Part shown: positions 1 to 9,050 of the stretch, one piece after another | How positions within the stretch are numbered: the stretch's first letter is position 1 | Layout: each line of letters starts with the position of its first letter | NCBI RefSeq assembly: GCF_008244685.1 | Contig: NZ_VTFT01000001.1 | Span: forward strand, 2,955,248 to 3,019,247 | Direction: 5' to 3' | DNA: 64,000 nt | DNA from: Luteimonas viscosa | Lineage (GTDB): Bacteria > Pseudomonadota > Gammaproteobacteria > Xanthomonadales > Xanthomonadaceae | Position numbers and translations under genes: made by a program | The notes under the pieces: generated by a model | What the model saw: the letters and a program-made list of their open reading frames with translations, nothing else | Told to the model about the DNA's origin: nothing | Databases searched by the model: none

Positions 1-1
1 G

Positions 2-3000
2 GTGCCTGTCCTGGTGTCGAGCTGTTTCGCGTTTGCGGAGGTCGCATTGGATGGCGTGAATGCGCGCGTCCACGCGGCGGGAAATCCGCAGGCACTTGGC
101 CGTTGCCTTGAAGACCTGCTGGGGCAGAGGCCCGCCGCGCTCCGGATGGCGGCCGCGGCCCGTGTTGCCGCGCGGCGCGAGCATTCATGGGCGGGCTACG
201 TCGAACAGCTGCTGGCATCCTACCGGGATGCCAGTGGCGAGCCGGGAGTGGAATCGGCGGTCGAGGCCGACAACGCGTCCCTGCCGGGCATCGCGGGTAG
301 GCCACGCCTGCGGGTGGCCGCGATCATGGACGAATTTACTCACAGCTGCTTCGCGGCAGAATGCGAACTCGTCCAGCTGACGCCGGGTGACTGGCATGCA
401 CAGATCACCGAACTGGAACCGGACTTCCTCCTGGTCGAGTCCGCCTGGCAGGGGTTCAACGGCGAATGGGAGAAACAGATCCCCCAAGCCAGCAGCGAAC
501 TGCGGAAGCTGATCGTACATTGCCGCAAAAAGGGTATTCGCACCGCCTTCTGGAACAAGGAAGATCCGGTGCATTTCTCGCTCTTCCTCGGCACCGCCCG
601 GCTGTTCGACACGGTGTTCACCACCGACATCGACCGCATCAAGGCGTACCGGGAAAAGCTGGGCCACGACAGGGTCTACCTGCTTCCGTTCGCATGCCAA
701 CCGCAAGTCCACAACCCGGTCGAGCGCTACCAGCGCCTTGACGCGTTCTGCTTCGCGGGCTCCTATTACGCCAAGTATCCCGAGCGCCGCGAAGACTTCG
801 AGCAGCTGATGGATGCTGCTCGATCCTTCAGGAAGGTCGACATCTTCGACCGCAACCATGGCAAGCAGGATCCCGGGCTGGCGTTCCCACCCGAGTACCA
901 GGACCTTGTCGTTGGCAGCCTGCCGGTATCGGAGATCGACCGCGCGTACAAGGGTTACCGCTTCGGCATAACCGTCAACACCGTCAAGCAGTCGCAGAGT
1001 ATGTTCGCCCGCCGCGCTTTCGAGCTGCTGGCCTGCAATACGCTCACCATCAGCAATTTCTCGCGGGGCCTGAAGCTGTTGTTGGGTGATCTGGTCATCT
1101 GCGGCGGAAGCGCGGCCAGCATCTCGTCGCTGCTGCACAGGCGCGCGGGCGATGAGGGACAGGCGCGGCGCTTCCGGCTCGCCGGGCTGCGCAAGGTGAT
1201 GGACGAGCACACCTATGCCCATCGCATGGCGTACCTGTCAGGCAAGGTGCTTGGGCGGGACACAGGGCTGCCGGCGCCGCCGCTGGTAGCCTTTTGTGCC
1301 GTGACATCGCAAGCCGCAGTCGAGCATGCGGTCGCGGTGTTCGACTCGCAATCGGCCACCTCACGCAGGCTCGTGCTGGTGGTCGAGGACGGCATGCTCC
1401 CGGTGATTCCAGTCCGCCCCGATGTCGGCGTCCTCACCCGCCACCAAGCGAGCGTGACCCGCCCGGCGGAGCGCTGGCCGGATTCGCATCTCACGGTCTT
1501 CGATTGCAGGGACCACTACTCCAGGCACTATCTCAAGGACCTGCAGCTGGCCGTGGCGTATGCGGGAACGGCTGCCGTCGGGAAGGTGGCCCACTTCGTC
1601 CTTGATGGGGTAGCCCCAAGGCTCGAAGGCGAGGGTGCGCAATACCGGATCCACGAGGCCCGCTGGCCTTTGCGACGCTCGCTCGTTGCCGGCACCGCAT
1701 TGCCCGGACTATCGATCGGCGACCTGCTGGAGCGGGACTTCCAGGCGCCGGCCATGGCCGGCCTTGCCATCGACGAGTTCAATTACTGCCGGGACGGAGC
1801 CGGTGCCGCTCGGGCGGATGATGTCGATTCCGACATTCCGGTGGACGAGGGCATCGCGATGTCCTCCCTTCTGGAGATCTCGGAGGCCTCGGGCAACAGT
1901 GCCGAGACGGCTGCGCTCGAAGCGCGTCCAGGCTTCCATGGCGATGCGCTGCAGAAGCTCTTCACACCGGCAGTCCATGGAGAGGGCCTGCTGCAGGTAT
2001 CGCATTCGCTGGATGGCGTGGTGCTCGAGTCCAGACTCGCCACCAAGCAGCACGCGTACGCCTATGCCAGCCGCCTGTTCAAGCGGTCCGAGCTTGTCGA
2101 CGATGGGTTCCTCAGATTCCAGCTCGTGACCGAGGCGGGGCTGTACGTCAACGCCGCGGTCGTCTACCTCGACGCGGCGCGTAACAAGCTGTCCCACGCC
2201 ATCGTCTCCTCGGATACCAACCAGGCCCTGCCGGTGCCAGCGGCGACTGCCTGGATTCGCTTCGGCCTGCGTGTGCTGGGCCCTGGTTGCACAACGGTCA
2301 AGGCATTGGTCAAGGGGGCGCTTGCGCCGGCGATGGATCACATCGTTGGCCGCGGCAACGCGCTGCTGATCACCAAGGACTATCCGCGCTACGACGACCT
2401 GTACCGCTACGGATTCGTGCACCGGCGGATCCTCGCGTATGCCGAGGCGGGCCGGCACGTGGACGTGTTCCGGTTCAGCAACGCGCCGCTTCGCTTCGAC
2501 GAGTTCGAAGGTGTGAACGTGGTGGCGGGCCAAGCCGAGCATCTCGGCATGCTGCTGGAGGGCGGCGCGTACGACACCGTCCTGGTCCATGCAATGGACC
2601 CGCTGATGTGGGAGCACGTCAAGCCGCTGCTGGAAACCCGACGCGTCGTGGTCTGGGTACACGGCGCGGAGATCCAGCCGTGGTTCCGCAGGTTGTCCAA
2701 CGCCGGCGCCGACCAGGCGGCCCGCGAGATGACACGCCGGTCGAGCAACCGTCGGCTGGCGATGTGGGAAGACGTGTTGCGGCATCCGCATCCCAATCTG
2801 CGGGTCGTGTTCGTGTCGCGGTACCTGGAGGAAGAGGCGCTGGGCGACCTCGGCGTCCGGCTGCCGGAAGGGCAGGTCCACGTGATTCCCAACTACGTGG
2901 ATGGAAGCCTGTTCCGCTACGAGCGCAAGGATGAGGCCCTTCGCGGGCGTATCCTTTCGGTGCGGCCGTTCGCCTCACCGGTGTATGCCAACGACCTGAC

Positions 3001-4684
3001 GGTCAAGGCGATCGAGATTCTCGCGGCCGAACCCTTCTTCGAGGAGCTCCAGTTCACGATCGTCGGTGATGGCCCGCTGTTCGACAGGACGGTCGAGCCG
3101 CTCCGGCAGTACCCGAACGTGCGGCTCGAGAAGAGATTCCTGTCCCAGTCAGCGATCGCCGCGCTCCACCGCGAGCACGGTGTATTCCTGGTGCCCTCGC
3201 GCATGGACAGCCAGGGCGTGTCCCGCGACGAGGCCATGGCTTCGGGCCTGGTGCCGGTTACGACCCGGATCGCCGCCATCCCGGAATTCGTCGACGGGGA
3301 TTGCGCGATCCTGGCCGAGCCGGAAGACGCGGCAGGGCTTGCGGCCGGGATCGCCAGGCTGTGGTCCGACCCGGCATTGTTCGGAAGCATGTCCGCGGCC
3401 GCTGCGGAGCGCGTGCGCCGGATCTCGGAGAAGGACAGCACGATTGGCAAGGAACTGGCCCTGATCGAAGGCCAGCAGCCGGTCCGGGCCGGGTTTCACG
3501 CACCGAGTCCAACCCCGCTGCAGCGGATTGCTATCTACGGCGATGTGAACCTCAACATCACCGACGGATCGGCGATCTGGGCGGCCTCCCTGGCCGAGGT
3601 GCTGGCAGGCAGCCCGCAAGTCGCCGTGACCCTGTACCTGAAGGCGACGATCGTGCAGACGCACGTCATCGCGCCTCTGCTGGCGGTACCGGGCCTGAGG
3701 ATCGTCGAGCCGGTGGAGAAAGCACTGACGCCTACCGCCGCGCTCGATACCATCGAGCACGACGACCAGGTCCTGCGTTACGACGCGGTCGTGCTGCGTG
3801 GCATGGACCTGTGCGAACAGGCTGCCGCGCGCCCGGTCCTGCATGGCCGTCTGTGGGTCTACCTGACCGACGTGCCCCAGACGCCGGAACTGGCGACTCC
3901 GGAGATTTCCCGGCGCGTGGCCCGAATTGTTGAGGCCGCGGGCATCGTGTTGTGCCAGACGCCACAGTTCAGGGATTACATGGAAGGCTGGATCCCCGAC
4001 GCCGCGGGTAGGACCCGCCTGCTGCCGCCGATGGTACCGGTTCCGCAGACAGTCGAAGAAGAACCTTCTGGCGATGGATTGCACATCGTCTACGCGGGCA
4101 AGTTCGCCCCGCTCTGGGGCGTGCGCGAGATGCTGGACGCGATCGCGATCCTCCGCGCCAACGGCCACGCGGTCACGCTGCACGTGTACGGGGACAAGAT
4201 CCATAACCCGGCCGACGATCCCGAGTTCCGTCCAGAGATCACGCGTCGTCTCCAGGGCAGCGACGGCGTGGTGTGGCATGGCGCGGTGGAGCGCAGCCAG
4301 CTGCTCGGTGAACTCCAGCGCATGCACGTGGGCTGGGCCTGGCGCCATGCGGCGCTGGAGAATGGCACGCACGAACTGTCGACCAAGCTGCTGGAGTACG
4401 CCAGTGCCCGCGTTCCCCCTATCATGGCGCGCAATGCCGTCAATCTGTCGGTCTTCGGAGACGCGTACCCGCTCTACGCGGACACGCTGGAAGATGTGGT
4501 CGCGCTGGTTGGCAGGCTCGCGTCCGACCCCACGATGCGTGCCGCGGCCGTTGAGGCAGCAATGGCCGCATCGAGCCACTTCGACTTCGACTCCGTACGC
4601 CAGTTCATCCGTGCCCAAGGGCTAGTTCGCGCTGCAAGTCCTCGGGCGTCTACCGTTCCACACCATCCATGGGTATCAAAATGA
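2..4684 (+). CDS. Multi-domain glycosyltransferase (CgeB-like plus two GT4 modules), 5' truncated
   Basis: The frame is open from the window edge, so the true start lies upstream. The first ~80 residues look like the C-terminal tail of another glycosyltransferase. Residues ~100-420 resemble CgeB/DUF3880-type transferases, including a stretch around FARRAFELLACNT. Residues ~430-610 keep a fragment (HYLKDLQLAVAYAG) typical of such fusions. A beta-rich linker follows. A GT4 module spans ~800-1165 with VHGAEI, a VGDGP core and the EX7E-like SRDEAMASGLVPV. A second GT4-like module spans ~1170-1550 (GKFAPLWGVREML). Such proteins add several sugars or build a repeating unit on the cytoplasmic face. 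The stop overlaps the ATG of the next lipoprotein gene (ATGA), so the two are translationally coupled. Donor and acceptor sugars cannot be read from the sequence. Confidence 0.85.
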   Translation: MPVLVSSCFAFAEVALDGVNARVHAAGNPQALGRCLEDLLGQRPAALRMAAAARVAARREHSWAGYVEQLLASYRDASGEPGVESAVEADNASLPGIAGRPRLRVAAIMDEFTHSCFAAECELVQLTPGDWHAQITELEPDFLLVESAWQGFNGEWEKQIPQASSELRKLIVHCRKKGIRTAFWNKEDPVHFSLFLGTARLFDTVFTTDIDRIKAYREKLGHDRVYLLPFACQPQVHNPVERYQRLDAFCFAGSYYAKYPERREDFEQLMDAARSFRKVDIFDRNHGKQDPGLAFPPEYQDLVVGSLPVSEIDRAYKGYRFGITVNTVKQSQSMFARRAFELLACNTLTISNFSRGLKLLLGDLVICGGSAASISSLLHRRAGDEGQARRFRLAGLRKVMDEHTYAHRMAYLSGKVLGRDTGLPAPPLVAFCAVTSQAAVEHAVAVFDSQSATSRRLVLVVEDGMLPVIPVRPDVGVLTRHQASVTRPAERWPDSHLTVFDCRDHYSRHYLKDLQLAVAYAGTAAVGKVAHFVLDGVAPRLEGEGAQYRIHEARWPLRRSLVAGTALPGLSIGDLLERDFQAPAMAGLAIDEFNYCRDGAGAARADDVDSDIPVDEGIAMSSLLEISEASGNSAETAALEARPGFHGDALQKLFTPAVHGEGLLQVSHSLDGVVLESRLATKQHAYAYASRLFKRSELVDDGFLRFQLVTEAGLYVNAAVVYLDAARNKLSHAIVSSDTNQALPVPAATAWIRFGLRVLGPGCTTVKALVKGALAPAMDHIVGRGNALLITKDYPRYDDLYRYGFVHRRILAYAEAGRHVDVFRFSNAPLRFDEFEGVNVVAGQAEHLGMLLEGGAYDTVLVHAMDPLMWEHVKPLLETRRVVVWVHGAEIQPWFRRLSNAGADQAAREMTRRSSNRRLAMWEDVLRHPHPNLRVVFVSRYLEEEALGDLGVRLPEGQVHVIPNYVDGSLFRYERKDEALRGRILSVRPFASPVYANDLTVKAIEILAAEPFFEELQFTIVGDGPLFDRTVEPLRQYPNVRLEKRFLSQSAIAALHREHGVFLVPSRMDSQGVSRDEAMASGLVPVTTRIAAIPEFVDGDCAILAEPEDAAGLAAGIARLWSDPALFGSMSAAAAERVRRISEKDSTIGKELALIEGQQPVRAGFHAPSPTPLQRIAIYGDVNLNITDGSAIWAASLAEVLAGSPQVAVTLYLKATIVQTHVIAPLLAVPGLRIVEPVEKALTPTAALDTIEHDDQVLRYDAVVLRGMDLCEQAAARPVLHGRLWVYLTDVPQTPELATPEISRRVARIVEAAGIVLCQTPQFRDYMEGWIPDAAGRTRLLPPMVPVPQTVEEEPSGDGLHIVYAGKFAPLWGVREMLDAIAILRANGHAVTLHVYGDKIHNPADDPEFRPEITRRLQGSDGVVWHGAVERSQLLGELQRMHVGWAWRHAALENGTHELSTKLLEYASARVPPIMARNAVNLSVFGDAYPLYADTLEDVVALVGRLASDPTMRAAAVEAAMAASSHFDFDSVRQFIRAQGLVRAASPRASTVPHHPWVSK

Positions 4685-5190
4685 AGAAGCTACTGCTTAT
4701 CGCGGCGCTGCCTGTGCTGTTTTCCGCATGCAAGCAGCCCGACCCGCCGGCATCGGTGTCCGCTCCGACCCCCACTTCTGCCCCTGCCGAGGCGTCCGGC
4801 GAACGGTCTGCGCTTCCGCACGGCCTAGCGCTCGATGTCCCGTATGCCGTCCTGAGCGACGAATGGACCGATGAGTCCGAGGAGCGGAAGCGCAAGGTCG
4901 TGATCGAGTTCCAGCAGGCCGATGCGGCAAGGGTGGGGCAGGCCGTGACGGACAGCATGATCGCCGCCCGCTACCGCCTCACCGGACAATCCGAGGCGCG
5001 CGGCGGCGAACGCTACAACTTCCGCGCCGATGGCGGCGTGCGCGCCAGCATCCTGGTCCGCCCTCGTGGTGCGGTGAAGCTGCAGGATTCGCGCTCCACG
5101 GGCAACATCGAGTACAGCTACACCGAACCGCTCGAGGCGCCTGGCCAGGTCCAGGACGCGGGCAGCCGTGCCGGCCAAGGCGCGAACTGA
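4681..5190 (+). CDS. Small lipoprotein, subtype A of the acyltransferase-tail domain
   Basis: A 169-residue protein with a clear lipoprotein signal, MKKLLLIAALPVLFSAC, in which Cys17 would be lipidated. An upstream in-frame ATG at 4669 lies inside the preceding gene. The ATG at 4681 overlaps that gene's stop and starts the signal peptide directly, so it is preferred. A Pro/Ala/Ser-rich linker is followed from about residue 42 by a compact domain (GLALDVPYAVLSD, then RKVVIEF, RGGERYNF and LVRPRG). This domain closely matches the extreme C-terminus of the acyltransferase at 12422-14842. I recognise no named family. A periplasmic role tied to acyl decoration of the glycan is inferred from the shared domain. 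Confidence 0.8.
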   Translation: MKKLLLIAALPVLFSACKQPDPPASVSAPTPTSAPAEASGERSALPHGLALDVPYAVLSDEWTDESEERKRKVVIEFQQADAARVGQAVTDSMIAARYRLTGQSEARGGERYNFRADGGVRASILVRPRGAVKLQDSRSTGNIEYSYTEPLEAPGQVQDAGSRAGQGAN

Positions 5191-7791
5191 GTGCAAACCG
5201 AAGCGCGGAAAATGTCCATGCAGAAGTTCCAGTGGCCGGGCGGATTCCGCGACCGCGTGGAGGCTTTCCGCCGCAGCAATGTCGCCCTGCGTTCCGGCCG
5301 CGAACTCCTCGACAGCGGCACATATCGTTTCCGCGCGTTCGAGCCGGTGGCGATCGACCTGTTCGCCAACTGGACGGCCAACCCGGTCGCCAACCGGAGC
5401 TGGCAATGGCATTCGGCGTCGTTCAATTTCATGCCATGGCTGATCGCACTGCATGCCGACAGCGGTGACCAGCGTGCGATCGACCATGCCACGCAGGCGA
5501 TCGATTCCTGGTATGAGCAATTCGTCGCGGTCGATAGTGGGTACGAGTTCGCCTGGCACGACCATGCCACTGCCAACAGGCTGATGGCGGTGCTCGCATT
5601 GCTCTGTCATCTGGATGAGTATCCCGCGGACTTCGAGCCGGAGGTATCGCTGCCGCAGTTCCTCGCGGCGCACGGCGACCGCCTTTGCCTGGAGGAGATG
5701 TACTCGCGGCACACCAACCACGGCATCGACCAGTCTCGGGCGCTGCTGCTGCTCGCCACGTGCGCACCGTGGCTGGAAGGTGCGAAACGGTGGCATGAAA
5801 CTGCCTTAGCCCGGCTGGCAGACGAACTAGGGCACGCCTTCGCCCCGGATGGAGGGCATGTCGAGAACAGTCCTGGCTACCACCAGTTTGTCGCCAACCT
5901 GTTCACGGATGTGCTGCGCACCTTTGGCGATGCACTGGATGCCGATTTCCACGACAGGCTGCAGCGTACCCTGGAGAATGCCGCGGGTTTCATGGCCTGG
6001 ATCGTCAGGCCCGACGGGCGGCTTCCGCCGATCGGAGATACCGAATACAAGCCTGCCATCAACGTCTTCCGTTCGCTGGCGGGAACCGCTGCGCACGCCC
6101 ACCTGCAATGGGTGTGCAGCAGGGGCCGTGATGGCGAGAAGCCACAGGGGTGGGCCGCCGTGTTTCCGCAGGCGGGCTATTTCATTGCGCGCAGCGACTG
6201 GGAACCCGACGTGCTGCCGGGCGACGCGTTCCACCTGGTGTTCCGGTGCGGCCGCATGTCGGGGTACCACCGCCACGACGATGACCTCTCGCTGACGTTC
6301 TGGTGGGGCACCGACTGGTTCATCGATGGCGGTGCGTACGCCTACGTCGAGGACCACCCCGTGCGACGTTACCTGCGCTCGAAGTGGGGCCACAACGTGG
6401 TCGTCGTCGACGACGGCGACTACGGGTGGGCGCGACCGGGGGCGGGCGCGGCGGGCGGCATGACGCGGCTCGCCGGCGACCCGGGTCGACCTGGCGCCCG
6501 TGGCGAAACGCAGTCCTACCCTGGCCTGCGCGCCATCCGGGATGTCGTGATGGGGCAGGATCGCCTGCGTTTTGAAGTGCGAGACGAACTGTCGCTGCAG
6601 GAGCCCGACGGGCGCAGCCGCAAGTTCCTCAGCCTGTGGCACGTGCCGGCAGACAAGACGATCCGCATCGACGGGCAGAGCGTGACCATCACCGACCGTA
6701 GCTTCCAGCGTGAGGTGGTGATCCGCAATGCCGGAACGGAGTTCGACGACATACGCGTCATCGATGCGTGGCCGAGCGGGCAAGAGGTCGTCTGGTCGAG
6801 GGAACTCAACCGCACCGAACGATGCCAGGTGCTGGTATTCGAGCGCTCCGGCGGGAGCTTTGAGAGCCGGCTCGAGTTCCAGCTCCATGACAGGCGCCCG
6901 GACTACCGTAGCTTGGGCAGGATCAATGCGCGGCCGCGGGGACTGATGCGCAGTTATGTCCTCGATCCGAATCAATGGTGGCCGCCCGAGAGCGCCCACC
7001 ACGCGCGGAAGATCGCGGCGCGCGTGGGGCGTTCAGAGAAGGAGGGTCTGTCGGCAGAGGCGTTCGTGGAGGAGCTGTACGCGCTCGCCGTCGTCCGCCA
7101 GCGACACCATCGGCCCACGCTACACCTGGCGAACATGGGTTATCCGGATGCCGCCATCGTCGAGTCGCGGCTGCGCGCCGCGATGGGCATGCTGGTGGCG
7201 GGGGAGGTGTATCTGCCGGGGAGCATCCAGCGATTGGTCCCCGATTGGCCAGACGCGGAGCGGCTGCTGCTGGTAGACATGGTCCACTTGCTGCATGCCG
7301 CCGCGACACCGGACGCGAATATCCTCAACAGCGTCGTCAACAGCAGCCAGAGCCAGTTGAAGGATACGTTCTGGCGTGGAAACGACAGGGCGGTGCGTGC
7401 GCTCGTGACCCGGGATCCGGTGGATGCTGCCCTGAACGGCATGGCGCGGGCCCGGCCCGCCTCGGGGTGGGCGACGGAGGCGGATGCCGAGACCGCCCTT
7501 GCGCGGCAGGTGGAAAGGTTGAAACGCTTCGCCGGCTGGGCCGTAACACAGCGTTTCGCGTTGGTCTTCCGCGTCGAGGACTTCGCCGCCGATCCCCAGC
7601 CGGTTCTGGAGGAGATCGCCCGTCTGTGCGATTCTGCGGTCGATGTTTCGGCGCTCGTGTCGCTCCCCGGTATCAAGCCGTTGTCCGCGGAGCAGTCCGA
7701 TGCTGAACTGGAATCCATTCACGGCCTGCCTGCACGCGCCATGCTGAGCGAGCGTCTGGCCAATGTCAGGGCTGCGCTCGGTTACGACTGA
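5191..7791 (+). CDS. Heparinase II/III family protein with sulfotransferase-like C-terminal region
   Basis: An 866-residue protein. The first ~620 residues are an alpha-helical barrel plus beta-sandwich of the heparinase II/III (alginate-lyase-like) type. The core is at ~350-410: GRMSGYHRHDDDLSLTFWW, then DGGAYAY and KWGHNVVVVDDGDYG. These supply the His/Tyr residues expected for beta-elimination of uronic-acid polysaccharides. Residues ~640-866 are not heparinase. LVTRDPVDAALNGM and FRVEDFAADPQPVLEEIARLC resemble the 3'-phosphate-binding and C-terminal segments of PAPS sulfotransferases, although a canonical 5' P-loop is not obvious. No signal peptide is visible. The GTG at 5191 abuts the previous stop; ATGs at 5212 and 5218 are alternatives. 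The likely role is trimming or modifying the polysaccharide built by this cluster. Confidence 0.78.
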   Translation: MQTEARKMSMQKFQWPGGFRDRVEAFRRSNVALRSGRELLDSGTYRFRAFEPVAIDLFANWTANPVANRSWQWHSASFNFMPWLIALHADSGDQRAIDHATQAIDSWYEQFVAVDSGYEFAWHDHATANRLMAVLALLCHLDEYPADFEPEVSLPQFLAAHGDRLCLEEMYSRHTNHGIDQSRALLLLATCAPWLEGAKRWHETALARLADELGHAFAPDGGHVENSPGYHQFVANLFTDVLRTFGDALDADFHDRLQRTLENAAGFMAWIVRPDGRLPPIGDTEYKPAINVFRSLAGTAAHAHLQWVCSRGRDGEKPQGWAAVFPQAGYFIARSDWEPDVLPGDAFHLVFRCGRMSGYHRHDDDLSLTFWWGTDWFIDGGAYAYVEDHPVRRYLRSKWGHNVVVVDDGDYGWARPGAGAAGGMTRLAGDPGRPGARGETQSYPGLRAIRDVVMGQDRLRFEVRDELSLQEPDGRSRKFLSLWHVPADKTIRIDGQSVTITDRSFQREVVIRNAGTEFDDIRVIDAWPSGQEVVWSRELNRTERCQVLVFERSGGSFESRLEFQLHDRRPDYRSLGRINARPRGLMRSYVLDPNQWWPPESAHHARKIAARVGRSEKEGLSAEAFVEELYALAVVRQRHHRPTLHLANMGYPDAAIVESRLRAAMGMLVAGEVYLPGSIQRLVPDWPDAERLLLVDMVHLLHAAATPDANILNSVVNSSQSQLKDTFWRGNDRAVRALVTRDPVDAALNGMARARPASGWATEADAETALARQVERLKRFAGWAVTQRFALVFRVEDFAADPQPVLEEIARLCDSAVDVSALVSLPGIKPLSAEQSDAELESIHGLPARAMLSERLANVRAALGYD

Positions 7792-7877
7792 GCGCGCGCC
7801 CGCGCTTCCGTACGCGCTGGGCCGGCCCCGGCCTGCGCCATGTCGGATGCGATGAGGTACGGGAAACTGGAATAGAC

Positions 7878-9050
7878 ATGCGAATCAGATCACTCGCCGA
7901 TGGCGTGCTCTCTCCGGCGGAAGCGACGATGCAGGCCCTTCTGGCTCAGGCCAACCAGTCGCAGACGTTGCCCTGCCTGCTGTCCTACGCGCCCGTGGCG
8001 GAGATGAATCCATTCCAGCGGCTGTTGTATTCGCGTGCCTCGGAGGAAGGGTTCGCGCTGGTCCCGGCGGTCGATTTCGAACACCTCGCGCCTGTGGGTT
8101 GGGCAGGTCGCAGCGTCATCCACCTTCACTGGCTGGCATCGGTGCTTGCCGGCGCAGTCAACATGGAGGAGGCCCGGATCCGCATCGCCGCCTTCCGCAA
8201 GCGTCTCGTGACATGGCGCTCGGCCGGCCACCGGTTGGTCTGGACCATGCACAACGTACTGCCCCACGAATCGACCATCCCGGAAGCCGAGATCGCACTG
8301 AGGCAGGCTGTCGCCGAGCAGGCTGATGCAATTCACCTGCTGTCCCGAGCCTCGGCGGACGAGGCCTCCAACTATTATGATCTTCCTTCGGACAAGGCCT
8401 TCCATGTCCCCCATCCATCCTACGAAGGCTGGTACGCGAACACGCGCGACAGGATGAGCGCGCGCATGGACCTGATGCTATCGGAGAACGAGTTCACCTT
8501 CGTGGCGTTCGGTTCACTGCAACGCTACAAGGGTCTGGTGGAACTGGTGGACGCCTTCGCGCTGCTCAACGAAAGAAGGCCAGATCGTCCGATGCGGCTG
8601 CTGATCGCCGGCAAGGCGGTGGACCCTGACTACTTGGCCGAGCTGATGACAAGGGTTGAACACATGCCCTCTGTCAGATTGATCCCCAGCGCCATGGAAG
8701 AGCGTCAGGTCCAGACGTTGCTCAATGGCGCGGACGCCGCAGTGGCACCGTATCTGCGCACGCTCAACTCTGGCGCAGCACTGCTCGCCGCGACTTTCCG
8801 GCGTCCGCTCGTGGCGCCAAAGGTCGGCGGGGTAGCGGAGACCTTTGCGCCCGATCCAAGGCTGCTGTACAGCGGGAAGCCGGGCGATACTCTCGACGCC
8901 GCGCTTGAGCGGGCACTGGAAATGCGGCCGGACGACGACGTTTACGACCGGATACTGGATGCGCACCGCCCCGCGGAGATTTCCAGGGCGTTCTTCATTG
9001 AATTGCGTGGGCGAGGGCTGGTCCAGGTCGCCGGCGGGGGTGTGGCATGA
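7878..9050 (+). CDS. GT4 family glycosyltransferase
   Basis: A 390-residue GT-B glycosyltransferase. The N-terminal half has the acceptor-side fold with VIHLHWLA and VWTMHNVLPHE. The C-terminal half carries the nucleotide-sugar site: FVAFGSLQRYKG, LLIAGKA and a relaxed EX7E region (LNSGAALLAATFRRPLVAP). In this family the enzyme adds one sugar to a lipid-linked intermediate on the cytoplasmic face of the inner membrane. The gene follows the heparinase gene after 86 bases and overlaps the next glycosyltransferase gene by four bases (ATGA), which points to one operon. The sugar transferred is unknown. Confidence 0.85.
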   Translation: MRIRSLADGVLSPAEATMQALLAQANQSQTLPCLLSYAPVAEMNPFQRLLYSRASEEGFALVPAVDFEHLAPVGWAGRSVIHLHWLASVLAGAVNMEEARIRIAAFRKRLVTWRSAGHRLVWTMHNVLPHESTIPEAEIALRQAVAEQADAIHLLSRASADEASNYYDLPSDKAFHVPHPSYEGWYANTRDRMSARMDLMLSENEFTFVAFGSLQRYKGLVELVDAFALLNERRPDRPMRLLIAGKAVDPDYLAELMTRVEHMPSVRLIPSAMEERQVQTLLNGADAAVAPYLRTLNSGAALLAATFRRPLVAPKVGGVAETFAPDPRLLYSGKPGDTLDAALERALEMRPDDDVYDRILDAHRPAEISRAFFIELRGRGLVQVAGGGVA

